Assembly (NCBI GenBank): GCA_015179025.1
Contig: WHUX01000047.1
Location: forward strand, 283,263 to 347,262
Direction of reading: 5' to 3'
Length of the DNA: 64,000 bases
From: Terfezia claveryi
Taxonomy: Eukaryota > Ascomycota > Pezizomycetes > Pezizales > Pezizaceae
In this document: piece after piece, positions 36,027 to 47,433 of the stretch
How positions within the stretch are numbered: position 1 is the stretch's first letter
Layout: each line of letters opens with the position of its first letter
Translations under genes and position numbers: made by a program
The notes under the pieces: generated by a model
Seen by the model: the letters and a program-made list of their open reading frames with translations, nothing else
The model's database searches: none
What the model was told of the DNA's origin: nothing

Positions 36027-36715
36027 GATAAGATGGGAGCTGGAAGACGGCGTTGGGGCCGTGGGGTGGGTGTGTTTATATAAATATAGTATATTATATA
36101 TAACTCGTTTTTGCGGTATATACATAGTCACTAGTTGTTGCTGTTGGTTTGGTATTGCAAGCTAGATTCGGATTACAAGAATCAAATTGTTGCACGGACT
36201 TCATGTGTTTTCTAATGAGTTGTGGTACTTGGATGTTTATTTGCATTACGGAGGTCTCAGGTCATATACGCTAGCGCTGAATAGTTAGCATATATTGCGT
36301 AAAATTGCCCCGGCAAAAATTCAGAATCCCGTGAAAATTATAGCGAGCGGGGGAAATGGAGTATACGAGCAGTGTCAAATAATTGTGTACAACGGGAGTT
36401 CTCTTTCGGTGGCTTGTAGTTCCCATATAATGACCTCATTTGCTTACGTCGAGTGATCACGGATTCAAACCATTCAAGACTGTGGACTGTGGGAACCCGC
36501 CTTTATGGATAGAACAAGACTTCATTAAAATGCAACTCGCGTGGCAATCGAATGGAAGAATAATCTGCAGAAGCTACCGTACGTGAGGGTGCGGATCAGG
36601 TTCCACAATAGCAAGCCCCCCCATCTAGGTGGGTGGATGTAGTTTTGCTAGTCTTTCCTTTTTACCTTGTTGGGAATTGTTTATTGTGATTGGTAATGGT
36701 AGTGAGTAGACTGAA
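36027..36715. other. Intergenic downstream of ABC transporter
   Basis: Includes the presumed 3' untranslated region of the ABC gene (an AT-rich TATATAAATATAGTATA region near 36075). No gene is seen. Confidence 0.4.
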
Positions 36716-36910
36716 GCTTAATTACAAAAAGGGTAGACTGGGAGATGCCAAAAAAGGTATGGGCCAAATAAGGACTATCATACCTGTATGATTTCTCAAA
36801 AAGGCAACCATCCAATAATGCTACTGAAAGAAGAAGTGAAAAATTCTAAACTCGCATTGCGTGCTGCTGTGGGAGACTTTTCTTGCAGGATCTCCTACTG
36901 TAGTTAATTG
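36716..36910 (-). repeat. Copy of a 5S-related SINE-like element (reverse)
   Basis: On the minus strand this aligns with 47512-47692. Shared blocks include TGCAAGAAAAGTCTCCCAC, GAGTTTAGAATTTTTCACTT, TTGAGAAATCA and GGCATCTCCCAGTCTACCC, ending GTAATTAAGC. The two copies are ~85 percent alike by eye. The 5S-like head is more degraded here than at 47434. Confidence 0.75.
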
Positions 36911-37999
36911 GCACTACCTAGACCTGCTAGCGTAGTCACTACCATATTCAACTCGGATGATCTCAAATGGCACTAAGCCTATCAGTGTAGTTACTTCATG
37001 TTGGAAATATCTAGCGTCCTCCACATGCTCTAAGAATAATACTGTATTTCCACTATTGATTGTTGGTTTCGATGCTAATCTGTGGTACAGAATAATGCTA
37101 CATTTCTATGTGACATACTGTATTTACTAGGATTACTTGGACATTACTAAAGTTTTGCGTAAGTGTAGCCCACCTCAGAACCTAGTCACTTGCTTGCTTT
37201 GTAAAAAGAGCTGGCCTTGCCACCAACAACAACGCATGCATGAGGTGTTCGTGATGAGCGAGATTATTCATGTCCACTATGTTAGGGGCGAGCCGGGTGA
37301 TCAAGGCAATGTTGTGGGAATATAGGGATTTGGGTTATTAGAAGGTCGAGCGAATGCAAGATCACATACCTCGGGCCTAACTGCTGCACGTACGGGTGCG
37401 GTTTGAACTTAGAACATTGCTCGAAGAGCCAAAAGCTAGATACACGATATGGGCATATATATAGAAAGCGGGGTCCATCAGGCCTCCAATGCATCAAAAG
37501 AAACGGAAAAGAGAAGAAAAAATATTTATTACTAGCTTTCCCAATTGCTTTGGTACCGCCCGGGTTAAATGCGTGTAATAAAATGTGGACAAGTTAAGTA
37601 CGGTGTGCTGCATGCTTATTTCTCGGGTTCGGGAGCAGGATTGGGATGGAGTGCCATGTAGGAAGTAGGAAGGACTTGAGAAAGGTTAATTAAGTGAGTT
37701 GAGGATAACCTTAGATATCGCTTGGGCTGAAAATTTACGCTGAGGTTGGCAACTATCTTGTACTCGTATCTAGATACATATGGGCTGTTTCAGTATTTGA
37801 AGGTATACTAAGTATAGAGGTACTTCAACAAAAAAGCTGAGTGCATACCAAAAGTCTTTTCCCCTTTTCCGGATCAGATCCCTCTTCCTAAGGGGCAGGA
37901 GCACATTGGAGGAACTAGACAAGCGAGAGTGGAAAAAGGGAGGGGAGGGAGAGGGTTATCACGAATTTCCTACTTGTTCTTCGTATATTTAGTCCCGCG
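36911..37999. other. Intergenic, no gene recognised
   Basis: AT-rich with scattered short frames and no motif. A GGAAAAAGGGAGGGGAGGG-type purine tract lies near 37935. Confidence 0.35.
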
Positions 38000-38094
38000 C
38001 TAGCCTGGAAGATTAACTTGCCTGGCCTTGAATCCACCCGGGCCTCCGGGTTGCTCATTATGGCTCCTCGTTGGGACCGCATATGAGTGTTGAG

Positions 38095-38128
<34 letters not shown>

Positions 38129-38150
38129 AAAAAAATTTGTCAATATGCAA
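38000..38150 (+). repeat. Dispersed repeat with terminal T-run, copy 1
   Basis: AGATTAACTTGCCTGGCCTT, then TGAATCCACCCGGG, then GGGACCGCATATGAGTG are followed by a ~26-base T run and an A-rich tract. The same succession occurs reversed at 45790-45930. The end module alone occurs at 38440, 39742 and 41504. A terminal homopolymer and multiple copies suggest a SINE-like retroposon. Confidence 0.6.
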
Positions 38151-38435
38151 GGGTGAGTACCTCCACAAGAGGTGCACAGCCTGCCTCAGATACACTTTAC
38201 CACTGGCAGTACCAATGCTTACCACTGAAGATGCTTGCGACGTAAGGTAAGTTTGGCACAAAGGCATGAGTGGGGTCATTTCCATTGGGTCTTTTTACGT
38301 ATTTAGTCTATCTCGATATAATTGGGTGTTTTACCGCAATCGGTTTGGAGACCTTCATAGGTGAGCATAGGTAACGTAGCTTGAATACGAGTACTGAAAT
38401 ACATAAAAAAAAGAGGTAACCTGGCGCTTTTTGAA

Positions 38436-38485
38436 ACGAAACCGCATAGGAGTAATGAGTATTTTTTCTTAAAAATATATATATA
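38436..38485 (+). repeat. T-run repeat end module, copy 2
   Basis: CCGCATAGGAGTAATGAGTA followed by TTTTTTCTTAAAAATATATA. Matches the end modules at 38070, 39742, 41504 and, reversed, 45815. Confidence 0.55.
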
Positions 38486-39359
38486 TATGTTCTGGGCCGC
38501 TCGCGGGCGGCATACCCTCTGTGCCGGTCGCGGGCAATTAATATAATTCCTCAATTTGGTAAATGTGAATGGAACAAAACATTCTGCTACACTCAAAAAA
38601 CACCCTAAGAAGTCATTTTTGACCACCCCATCTACATTACATACCCTTCCTGTTGATTAGTGGGAGACAGCAGACATTGAACAGGGGGAGAATTCTAGAA
38701 AAATTATCTCAAGCCCTTCAAATATGAAGTACATGCTTGTGTAGTTAACAACTCATCACCTTCATCTCGTTTATTGCTACCATAGAAATCTGCAACGTTT
38801 CCTATGCATTAGGTATTTGAAATTTAGTTTCTTATCTACGGGGGTTCTTATCCATGGGTTCTTATAGACGGGGCCTTATGACCATCTTGTGCTGAATATC
38901 GATGTGCTATATGGAATTCAGTGAAGTTTTGAAGCATCATAAGTATAATATTTTTTGTCAATATCTTGTTGCACGATTTCTTTTTTCCCCAGCTATTTCT
39001 TACTTATAGGATCCAGGTAAGGTGCAAAACGGTACTTTCTTAATCGCAGGTACTTATTTATATGTATATACCGCCAAAAAAAAAATATTACAGACAAAAA
39101 AAAGAGAGATCTCAAGGGCCAGAGACCAAAGCAAACAGATAACTGAGCATAAGAAGGGCAACCTCGAATGACACGGGGCCCCGTGCAACCGGCTAAATGC
39201 CAGGGGTCTGACTGAGGCCCGCGCGATTTGAATCAGTGAAAAAGACCTAATCTGAAACGCAAGAGCCGGAGGGCTCACATAGCCGAAAATATAACAGAAA
39301 TCAAGAGCCGCTTGGCCCACACAAAAGAAAAAGAAAAAAACCACCGCCAACTCTCGAAT

Positions 39360-41228
39360 CTCAAGGGCTGCCTCCCCCGGCCATCCGTCTATACAGGAAG
39401 CTGAAGAAAGCTTTCACTGCGTCCTAATCGTCACCATCTCCTCTTGAATCCATATGGGATAGTCGAGGTGCCCCAAATCTTTGATGCTGCCGTTAACGAA
39501 GTCTGCAGTCGAAGGACAAGGTAACAGTTCAGTGTTCTCAACTGGCCAGGCCGCCTGAAGCCTGGCCTGGGGCCCGAGGTCTGTGCGGGCCTGAAACCGC
39601 CTTTTTTTTATTTTTTATTTTTTTAAAAATATTTCCCAAAATCGCCTTGGGCGGGCCCGGCCTGACCTCAAGTGGGCCCAGGCTATTCAGGCCGTATTCA
39701 GGCTGTCCAAGCTATTCAGTCTATTCAGGCTATTCAGGCCACGGGGCCGCATAGGAGTAACAAGTGTTTAATAAAAAAAAAAAAGGCTATTCAGGCCGTG
39801 GCCCAGGCTATTCGGGATATTCAGGCCGGGCCCAGCCTGCCTTACCGTGGCCAGGCAGCCCCCGGCCATAGCTTCGGCCGTAGCTTCGGCCGGCCTGGCA
39901 CGTAAAGATTTTAAAGAACACTGTAGGTACAGTGTGTCCAGCCCTGCCAGTGCCATCAATGTAGCATACCAACCAGCATTCCTCTAGTAGGTTACCTATC
40001 TTAGCCGCCCATCTTCCTTGTGATGTTGTGTATGCGTCTGATGGCTCATATAGAATGAGTGGGATGAGGCTGCTGGGGGTGGATTTGTTGCAGTCCCCAA
40101 AGCTGAGGAAGGGAAGGTCGGAGGGGGTAGCGATGTTGAAGGCGGAGGTAATCGGATCGCCCTGGGAGTCGGAAGGGCACTGGGAGTTCGAGAAGGCGCA
40201 CCACAAGTCTTACAAAATACCTGGTATTCTATGCGTTCCATGTGGGGTGTGGCCTTCCCGAAGGTCTGAACCACATAGCTCGGCTCCCCAAATGAATATG
40301 CAGTGTATAAGTTACATGAACTTACATCCGGTGTAGAGTACCCTTAAAGATCACAGAGATATGCCTCCGTTGCTGTTGCCTAGGCGTAGGAGGATAGATA
40401 GGGCTTTGTGGCCTTTTCTGTGCGAGCCGCTATGTGGGATTCGAAAGAGAGGCGGTGGTCGACAACGATGCCTAGGGTGGTAATTTGGTTTGGGAAGCAT
40501 CTGGGACCTATTTCCAGCTCTGCGTTCTTGCTCTCATCCCACTTCAAATTGTCGACTTCAGCTGCTGTCACAAGGCTCTGTTCACCTTATGTACAATATC
40601 CCGATGTTATTTGATGGTATGCCCTGACGTTATGATCAGCGGTTGACGTCATCTGCGTATCTGAAGAGATGTATTTGTGGAGTTGGGAGGGTTCGGGAGG
40701 GATTGCGGAGCTGGCGATATGGGAAGTTTTGGCTCTGAATGTTCTTGCAGGCCTCGGAAGCCCTGGTCAAAGTCCTAAAAATAATATGAGGAAGACCACT
40801 GGGCTGAGGGGGGCTGCCCTGAGCGGTGCCTTCATCCATGGCCCCTTCATCCATGGCCCCTTTCCCTCTGATTTGGTTGTCCCATACCATGTGTTTGCAA
40901 ACCTCCGGGGGGATAAGAAGAGGCGCATGAAGGGGATGAAGCGTCGAGTTACGGCCCCGTGGTTCTTTAGCAGCGTCATTAATAATGTGCTGGCCCAAGT
41001 GTGTCACTTTAATCAGTCTGTAGTCTCATACCAAGCCTCTAGTCGTTCGCATAGCTTCGCTTTTGCCTTAGTCCCTATCTGGTCCAGGGGTGGAGTTGTT
41101 CTTGGTTTTCTGTAGTGGCTTGTCGGACGTTCCTGTCCTCTGCTCGTTGCTGTGGGCTGGGTGAGTGTGTTCCAACCCATTCGGCTATCAGGTCCGTTGG
41201 TCAATGGGACGCTAACTGACCAGCCCAT
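39360..41228 (-). pseudogene. Degraded Tad-like LINE: reverse transcriptase to C-terminus
   Basis: Right to left on the minus strand, across several frames: KLCERLEAWYET (~41030), an RT GSPLSP-type turn (PLSPVVFLILF, ~40790), the RT catalytic RYADD (~40640), TLGIVVDHRLSFESHI (~40465), and an RNase-H-like start CYIDGTGRAG (~39960). After a ~330-bp insertion (39565-39900) comes a terminal SIKDLGHLDYPIWIQEE-like segment (~39440) that matches the end of the LINE copy at 46203. No endonuclease domain or poly-A tail was identified. It is a dead fragment of a Tad1-type non-LTR retrotransposon. Confidence 0.65.
39565..39900. repeat. Insertion in LINE: T-runs and GGCTATTCAGGC minisatellite
   Basis: This holds a T-rich/A-rich tract (39600-39640) and several short GGCTATTCAGGCC-type units around 39690-39740. 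A CCGCATAGGAGTAACAAGTG module and an A run follow at 39742-39785, then more GGCTATTCAGGCC units and GGCCGTAGCTTCGGCC palindromes. It separates two parts of the LINE coding sequence. Confidence 0.5.
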
Positions 41229-42318
41229 TCACCTATCTGACGCTAATTCACTGTCGCCTGCATCAGTCCCACGAAATGTTAAATGTTCTACCGTATTATT
41301 AATTCGCAAGTAAGATAATCATCACTCGGCAGGACAGTATGTATCAGTGTATAAGACAGCACTAACAACCTAAGCTTTGCCGTGATATCCGAATCGAGAT
41401 TAGCAACCGCTTTGAATTCTATTCTGAAGATATCAATACACCCGGGAATTCAAACTGGCAACTACCCCCTGAGTCTGAAGAACAAACCCCTCCTCATGGT
41501 CAAACGGGACCGCATAGGAGTAATGAGTATTAAAAAAAAATTAAAAAAAAAAATGAAGTCCAACCTGACCTGCTAACAGGCACAGGGTATGGGGGTTCCG
41601 ACCTTGGGGTTTTAGATGATGAGGAGGCGGCGGATGGAAGTGATGATGAGTAGGGAGACTATATTACTGAAGAAGAGACTGTTCAATATGCTAAGATTAC
41701 GCTTGGGGAGGAGATCGTGTAACTTGATATCAATTATGCTACTGTCGGCGTCTTTCCCGAAATTCTTTTATAAGACAGTATCTCGTATATAAGCTAGTAT
41801 CATATATAAGACAGTAAATCCAAGGCCTCCGACCGTGTCACGGCCTACCAAGTATAGGCTCAATATATATGCCACAGGCGCTTAGGATGTTGGAATGTAT
41901 GGGCGCTAAGGAATGTTGGAACCTCGCGGGGATTCCTATATTAGGATCCCCAATCCTACTCTCTTGTATTCTCCTTCTTCACGCAACGTCCTGTATCTTA
42001 GCTGTGCTAATACAATACGTTCCTCCTTGGAAACTCTTTTTATTAATATCATAGCCCATAGCCTGCGCTCCTTGGAAGTGCTCATAGCCATAGCCCCGTT
42101 ACAGACCGCCCGTTTGTAATTAAGACAGCATTCTTACTTGTGAATTAATACGCTAGGTGTGAGCTGGCTACACTGTGATAGACGCATGTATGACCACTAC
42201 GGAATATATGAGCATTGTGAGAGAAGGAAGTAAATGTAGAATAAGGAAAACAAGACTTCGGTATTGGCAAACACGGGTGTGGTGGATATGAAAAAATAAA
42301 GCGGCCATAAGGTTGCTT
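41229..42318. other. Mixed repeat debris, no gene
   Basis: Contains a third T/A-run module at ~41504-41555. A short acidic frame at 41600-41720 (DDEEAADGSDDE..EEET) resembles pogo transposase tails. ATAAGACAGTA phrases at ~41770-41815 resemble the 3600-3690 region. These hints suggest another pogo remnant, but I cannot delimit it. Confidence 0.35.
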
Positions 42319-42840
42319 GTCAAGCTGGGGAAGGGCGAATGGTGGATATATGCAGGCTGAACTTCCAGCTAAGGAACGGGTCTAATATTGCATATGGCAG
42401 GTTGAACATCCAGCTGGGGAAGAGGCGAATATTATATATAGTGCCAACCAGACTATTATATATATTGCGGGTTGAACATCCAACTGGGGAAGGGGCGAAT
42501 ATTGCAATATGGCGGGCTGAACATCCAGCTGGGAAAGTGGCGAATATAGGATATATCGCAGGCTGTATATCCAGCTGGGGAAGAGCGAATATAGGATATA
42601 TGGCGGGTTCGAACGTCCAGCTAGGGAAAGGGCGAATATTGGATACACCGTAGGCTGAATATCCAGCTGGGGAAGGGGCGAATATTGCAATATGGCGGGC
42701 TGAACATCCAGCTAGGGAACGGGCGAATATAGGATATATAGGCGGTTGAACATCTAGCTGGGGAAGGGGCGAATGTTGTATATATGGCGAGTTGATCCAG
42801 CTGGGAAAGGGACAAATATAGGATATATCGCAGGCTATAG
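42319..42840 (+). repeat. Minisatellite, ~58-bp unit
   Basis: About nine copies of a unit built around GAACATCCAGCTGGGGAAGG, then GGCGAATATTG or AGGATATAT, then GGCGGGCT. Length and sequence vary between copies. Frames open on both strands across it are produced by the repeat and are not genes. Confidence 0.85.
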
Positions 42841-43496
42841 ACCAAATTTCCCACAGAGTAAAATCCTCTGAGACTTGAATATATCTGACTTAGGTAATAT
42901 TAGAGGGGGATGGTTTGACGGTGGATCGAGAAAGAAAGAAGGAGGGGTGTCAAGGCGAGAACAGCAGATCTGAAGTGGGTGGTTGAGGAGATATGGGAGA
43001 AGCCAGGATAACGTAGGAAGCTGTGAGGTTTGGGTGGGTGAAAGCTCATGTCGGGATATTTGGCAATGAAGAGGCAGATAGACTGGAAAAACAAGGGGCA
43101 GCATCAGAAGTAAGAGGAGTCAATACGGAAGGGGGAGAGAGAGGGGGGGGGTGTCAGGCAGGCTTGGAATAAGAAGAGGCAAGCAAGCAGGAAGGTGACT
43201 TGAACAGGAATGGGGCAGGGTATTGAAATAGAACAGAAAAGACTTTGATCAGGTGGGGAAGAGAAATTGCAAGTGTGTGGAGGCACATCCTAACCGACAG
43301 CATATCCCAGATGCTGGTTTTGCGAGATGGGTCCAGAGACAGGAAAGGCATGTAGCCCTTATGCTGCACAGCCGGGGAATGGGATCTAGATGTCACGGTG
43401 GATTTGGTTGAGACATTCTTGACTGATCTTAACCGGGGATGGGAGCTGGTGGTGGAGGTGATAGGTTGATGTATTTACGAATACGAGTGCCTTCTC
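42841..43496. other. No gene recognised
   Basis: Purine-rich on the plus strand (many GGGAGAGAG and GAAGAGG runs), giving long Ser/Pro-rich shadow frames on the minus strand with no motif. Confidence 0.35.
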
Positions 43497-43615
43497 ATGT
43501 ATTTTCTTAGGCTCGGGGGGCTGGACCCGCTTCTTGTACCAAAGGCTCAGGTCGAACCTTCAAAGGGGAGCTTCGGGATCCCGTCATGATTTCAGGTCAA
43601 TTGCAGGTATAGACT
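43497..43615 (+). repeat. Dispersed repeat, copy 2
   Basis: Partner of 1455-1577 in the same orientation, here ending in a T-run then an A-run (43615-43635). It lies ~150 bp from the 3' end of the DnaJ gene. Confidence 0.6.
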
Positions 43616-43764
43616 TTTTTTTTTTAAAAAAAAGAGAACGTAATATTTAAACTATTGTAATATTTGGGGTTAGTCTGCTAAAGGAACGAAGATTTAGGGC
43701 CTGCCTCCTGCTGCGACTGATCTGCCCGCCCAACCTCCTCCGCTGCAGATACCGGCGTGGGTCT

Positions 43765-44555
43765 TCACCTCCTCACCCTCGAACCACCAAAATGCTGTAC
43801 TCGTACCCCTAGACCACCAAAAAGCTGTACTCGTACTCCCAAACCACCAAAATGCACCCCTAAACCACCAAAATGCTGTTCTCGTACCTCACCACCACCA
43901 AAATGCCGTACTCGTACCTCCGGACCACCAAAACTCATGAACTCACCAAACAGACCTCCCCCATCAAACTCATCGCCAAACGGTCCACCACCACCGAATG
44001 GACTAGGGCTAGGGAACCCTCCGCCAAAGAACATGTTGAATGAATCCTCCGGCGACAACTCCGGGCCCCCTGCGAACCCCCCAGCACCTCTTCCTCCCGT
44101 ACTCCTGAACCTCGAGAATGAATTTTCCTCATCCCCGCCTCTCGCAGCTGGATCCCCTCCAAACCGATCAAAAGTCTCTCTCTGCTGTGGATCCGACAGG
44201 ACCTGGAATGCCTTGCTAACCACTATTTCCCACCCCCAACCATTAGCCCCATCCAGCCCCATCCCATTCACAAACATAATCCCAAGGGGTTCAACCAAAA
44301 TCAAAGCTTACATTTGAACGCCTCATCCGCCCCCGGCGCGCCATTCTTATCTGGATGCATCACCATCGCCAATCTCCTGTACGCCTTTTTGATCCCATCC
44401 GCAGTAACCCCCTTCTTCACATCCAGAATCGCATAGTAATCCGTACCCTTACACCTTCGAACCCGATCCACAGCGGCCTTCTGCTCGGCGGTGTAGGACC
44501 GGCTTTGGTTGCGCTGGTTGTGGTCGTGGTGTCGGGAGGTTTTCGTGTCGGGCAT
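43765..44555 (-). CDS. Hlj1-like DnaJ/Hsp40 with expanded, anchorless C-terminus
   Basis: Exons 44555-44312 and 44222-43765 join across an 89-nt intron and give ~233 aa. Residues ~39-108 are a J domain: DYYAILDVKKGVT, IKKAYRRLAMVM, HPDKNG with the essential HPD, then LVSKAFQVLSDPQQR and FDRFGGDP. A Gly/Phe-rich region follows. This matches the ER-associated Hlj1/DNAJB12-14 type, which stimulates Hsp70 in membrane-protein degradation. After ~residue 180 the VRVxHFGG motif, usually present once, is repeated about five times (VRVRHFGG, VREQHFGG, VHFGG, VRVQLFGG, VRVQHFGG), and the frame then stops. The C-terminal hydrophobic membrane anchor expected for the family is absent from the frame and not visible in the next ~150 bp. 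Confidence 0.85.
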
Positions 44556-44728
44556 GGTAGTGTATGTTTTACTGATGGAGGTATATTTTCTATCGGATTT
44601 CGTTGGGAGGTTCTCCCGGGGAGGTGAAGAGATCCTAAGTGATGATGAGCTGAGGAGATTTGTAAAGACTAGATCGCGATGCCTAGATGAGGTTGGAAAA
44701 GAAAAGAGATAAATCCGGCCGTCTGTTC

Positions 44729-44767
<39 letters not shown>

Positions 44768-45789
44768 CTCCAGTTATCAAAAACCTGTTTGTTGTATGGG
44801 GAGTTTGCAAGAATATAGCTGGTGTTGCTTGGCGGGGCGGTTTGCCTGTGGCGCTGCATCCGGGCAAACGGAGCCATTAGTAACCAGTAGATTACACCAC
44901 CACCATCCAGATCAGTCAAAAACTCCGTGACCCAGATTGCACTACCGCCAGAAGAGTGCGATCTGCCTTTTGCCATAAATATAAATATATATCTTGGCAC
45001 ACTACCGGTACCGCATTAATGTCACGCGGGTTCGAGACTAATGTCACGCTACCTACTGAATAACTCGAGTCTCTACGAGACGTTATAGACACTGCAGTGA
45101 AGCTTCAACAGCGGCCACACCTACTTGAGACATCGCCATCGATCCAAGCCCAGCACCACCGGACAAAACAAAGAGCGATACTCAAGACCCCCTAGGACTG
45201 TGGGTAACATGCCCCACCGTGAAGATTCAGTTGGCTGAAGTCTAGGAACTGGGAAGGAGGAAAATCGGGAGATGGGACAGGAAATGCCCAATATGTGGAA
45301 GAGCATGCATCGGTAGACTTTTGTTGATCCCTTTGATTTCGGATTTTACAGGTACCCCAGGATTTATCATTTGCGCCTTGATGTGGGATTTTGAGATTTT
45401 TCAACTGCCTCTTTGGATGGTTTTGCGATTCTCGCCTGCGTCGGATGGTTTTGCTTTCTTAATTTACCTGAAACTCAAAAAACGTTTCACATCAATCTCA
45501 TAGTTAAAACCTCCTAGACAGTTGAGCGGGGCAGTAGGATGTTTACGTTTCCCTTCAAGTCTGGATGTGGACCAAATTACAATATCTCAATACGATTATT
45601 ACTCCAAACACCGACCTTTTTCATTGATTAGTACTTGTGCCGACTTTCAGATGAGGTGCCTTATCATTCCCCAGTCACCCCGTCGTGCGACTAGCCTCAC
45701 ACTTTTTTTTCAAGCCATAGTTCAGGGTAACTTCCTTGAAGATATATGATCCTATTTTGGGGAATACAGAACCATACTAAGGTTTTTTT
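44556..45789. other. Intergenic, no gene; long T-run
   Basis: A ~30-base T run lies at 44732-44763. The remaining frames have no motifs. The first ~100 bases are the likely promoter of the DnaJ gene. Confidence 0.4.
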
Positions 45790-45930
45790 TTTGTTTTTTT
45801 TTTAAAAAAAAAAAATCCTTGTTACTCTTATTCGGTCCCAGTAAGGGGACCATGAAGAGCCACCCGGAAACCCGGGTGGATTCAGGACAAGGCAAGTTAA
45901 TCTGCCAGGTCCGGCGCGCAGAAAGCAAAG
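45790..45930 (-). repeat. Dispersed repeat with terminal T-run, reverse copy
   Basis: On the minus strand: GCAGATTAACTTGCCTTGTC, CTGAATCCACCCGGG, a CCGGGTGGCTC block, GGGACCGAATAAGAGTAACA, then a T run. It is collinear with 38000-38100 over ~110 bp. Confidence 0.65.
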
Positions 45931-46202
45931 ATAAATACATGTGTAGCGGGGTTCCCGTGCTGTCATTAACCGCGATAGCGGATGACCCCGAGAGGCCTGA
46001 CAGAGACCCGTGTTCTGTAAGGTAAAATAGAAATGTAAGTAAGGAAAATCATAATGTGCTACCGACCAGCTACCTGAGGCCAGCCCATCCTAGCATGAAT
46101 GGATATTTGTCTGGTCCCCAAAACACTAAATGCCTGGACTGCCCTACATGTCTCCATGCCTCCTTCCAACCATCCACTTGCACAAAAAACTGAAGAAGGC
46201 TT

Positions 46203-46790
46203 CTACGGTACCGCATCCCAATTATCCTCCTCTTCCTCTTCGATCCAGATTGGGCGGTCGAGATCCTCCCAGTCCTTGATACTACCCAGGGCTTGTCTGT
46301 GAACGTGTAAGAGAGGGCAAACAAAGGCCAGGTGCCAGCCGTCCTTGGTATGGTGTCCGCAGGGACAGACGCTAGATTCTGCCTTTCCAATCTTGTGGAG
46401 CCAGGCTCGCTGAGGCCCCTTGTCTGTGCGGCACCAGTTGAATGCAGAGAGGGCGTGGCGATTCCAAGCTGTCCTTCTGATGCCGAACCCTGCCGCTGTG
46501 CGAGCCTGGCTTCTTGTGGCCTTCGATGCCTGTCTGATCCCGCCTTCTGTTACGATCGAGTCCGAGCAAGAGATCTGACCTAGGGCGGAAGCAAAGGCAG
46601 CGAGCTGGTCCGCTTTCTCGTTGCCTGGGATCCCAATGTGTGAGCGGACCCAGGAGATGGTGGTGTCCTGAGAGTTCTCATCCCGTTCCTTAAGGATGGA
46701 CACTAGTTCACTCTCGATGCCACTGCGGCTGGACTGTGTGCCCTGAGAGAGGCTGATGGCGGAGGAGATGGCCGCGGACCATACTAAGGT
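46203..46790 (-). pseudogene. Tad-like LINE: RNase H end and C-terminus
   Basis: The frame carries TTISWVRSHIGIPGNEKADQ, the RNase H signature (W-V-x-SHxGIxGNExAD). It is followed by a Cys/His segment (CPCGHHTKDGWHLAFVCP) and an acidic end (WIEEEEEDNWDAV), as in Tad1-clade C-termini. It is open from ~46790 to 46203 with no start and no RT in front, so this is a truncated insertion or fragment. Confidence 0.75.
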
Positions 46791-46953
46791 AGATAGTTAG
46801 ATAACCAGAGTTTGGGAGGTTGTTTCATCGCCTAGGCCCTCATCCACCATATCATTTGTTGTATACAGAGGACTCTCGATACAAGCATATCGTTCGGACC
46901 GGGAGAAGTATGCTTGTAACCAATATATGCTTATAGCAAGAGAAAATAGGTAA

Positions 46954-47319
46954 CTATAAAATGAAGTTAACTAGCGCTAGGAAATGTTGTAGAATAGGCT
47001 TATGAATCCAAGCAGAGCATATAAACAAGAAATATCCAAACGAGAGTAGTAGGTGTGGAGGCGGGAATGTCAAGGAGAGGAGGCACCAGAAAGTCAGTGA
47101 TCCATGGAGACGCCTGCATTGAATTTCTAGAGTCTCAATACTTTTCTCCTCACGCTGTAGAATATCTTGTAGGTCCCTGATATTGGCTGTAGGTTCAGCT
47201 TGAAGAGAAAAGGGGAGTAATCCTTCAATATGCGCGGGCGCTACCCTGAGGTGTAACCGGTCAAGCTCCGACCATGCCTGATGCTGTTGGACAACCGAAG
47301 ATTTTGAAGATGAGGCCAT
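46954..47319 (-). CDS. Small hypothetical protein, ~121 aa, C-terminal hydrophobic
   Basis: From the ATG at 47319 the frame starts MASSSKSSVVQQHQAW. It has a helical, heptad-like middle (NIRDLQDILQREEKSIETLE) and ends in ~45 hydrophobic residues that could form two membrane spans. No family is recognised. It could be a small tail-anchored protein or a chance frame. Confidence 0.35.
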   Translation of the reverse strand: MASSSKSSVVQQHQAWSELDRLHLRVAPAHIEGLLPFSLQAEPTANIRDLQDILQREEKSIETLEIQCRRLHGSLTFWCLLSLTFPPPHLLLSFGYFLFICSAWIHKPILQHFLALVNFIL

Positions 47320-47433
47320 TGTTTTCACAGTCAGTATGTATACATCATCGGATCACTCGGTCTGATACAAAAACCAAGTAAGCTAATTTGACAATGAACA
47401 TGTGACATGAATTAGAGAGTGCATCTTCATTTG

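Noticed and set aside
35751..36131. Minus-strand Pro/His/Leu-rich frame
   Set aside because: Shadow of the Glu/Arg/Val-rich C-terminal tail of the ABC transporter on the plus strand.
42339..42854. Frames on both strands across 42.3-42.9 kb
   Set aside because: Products of the ~58-bp minisatellite, with no conserved start or protein family.
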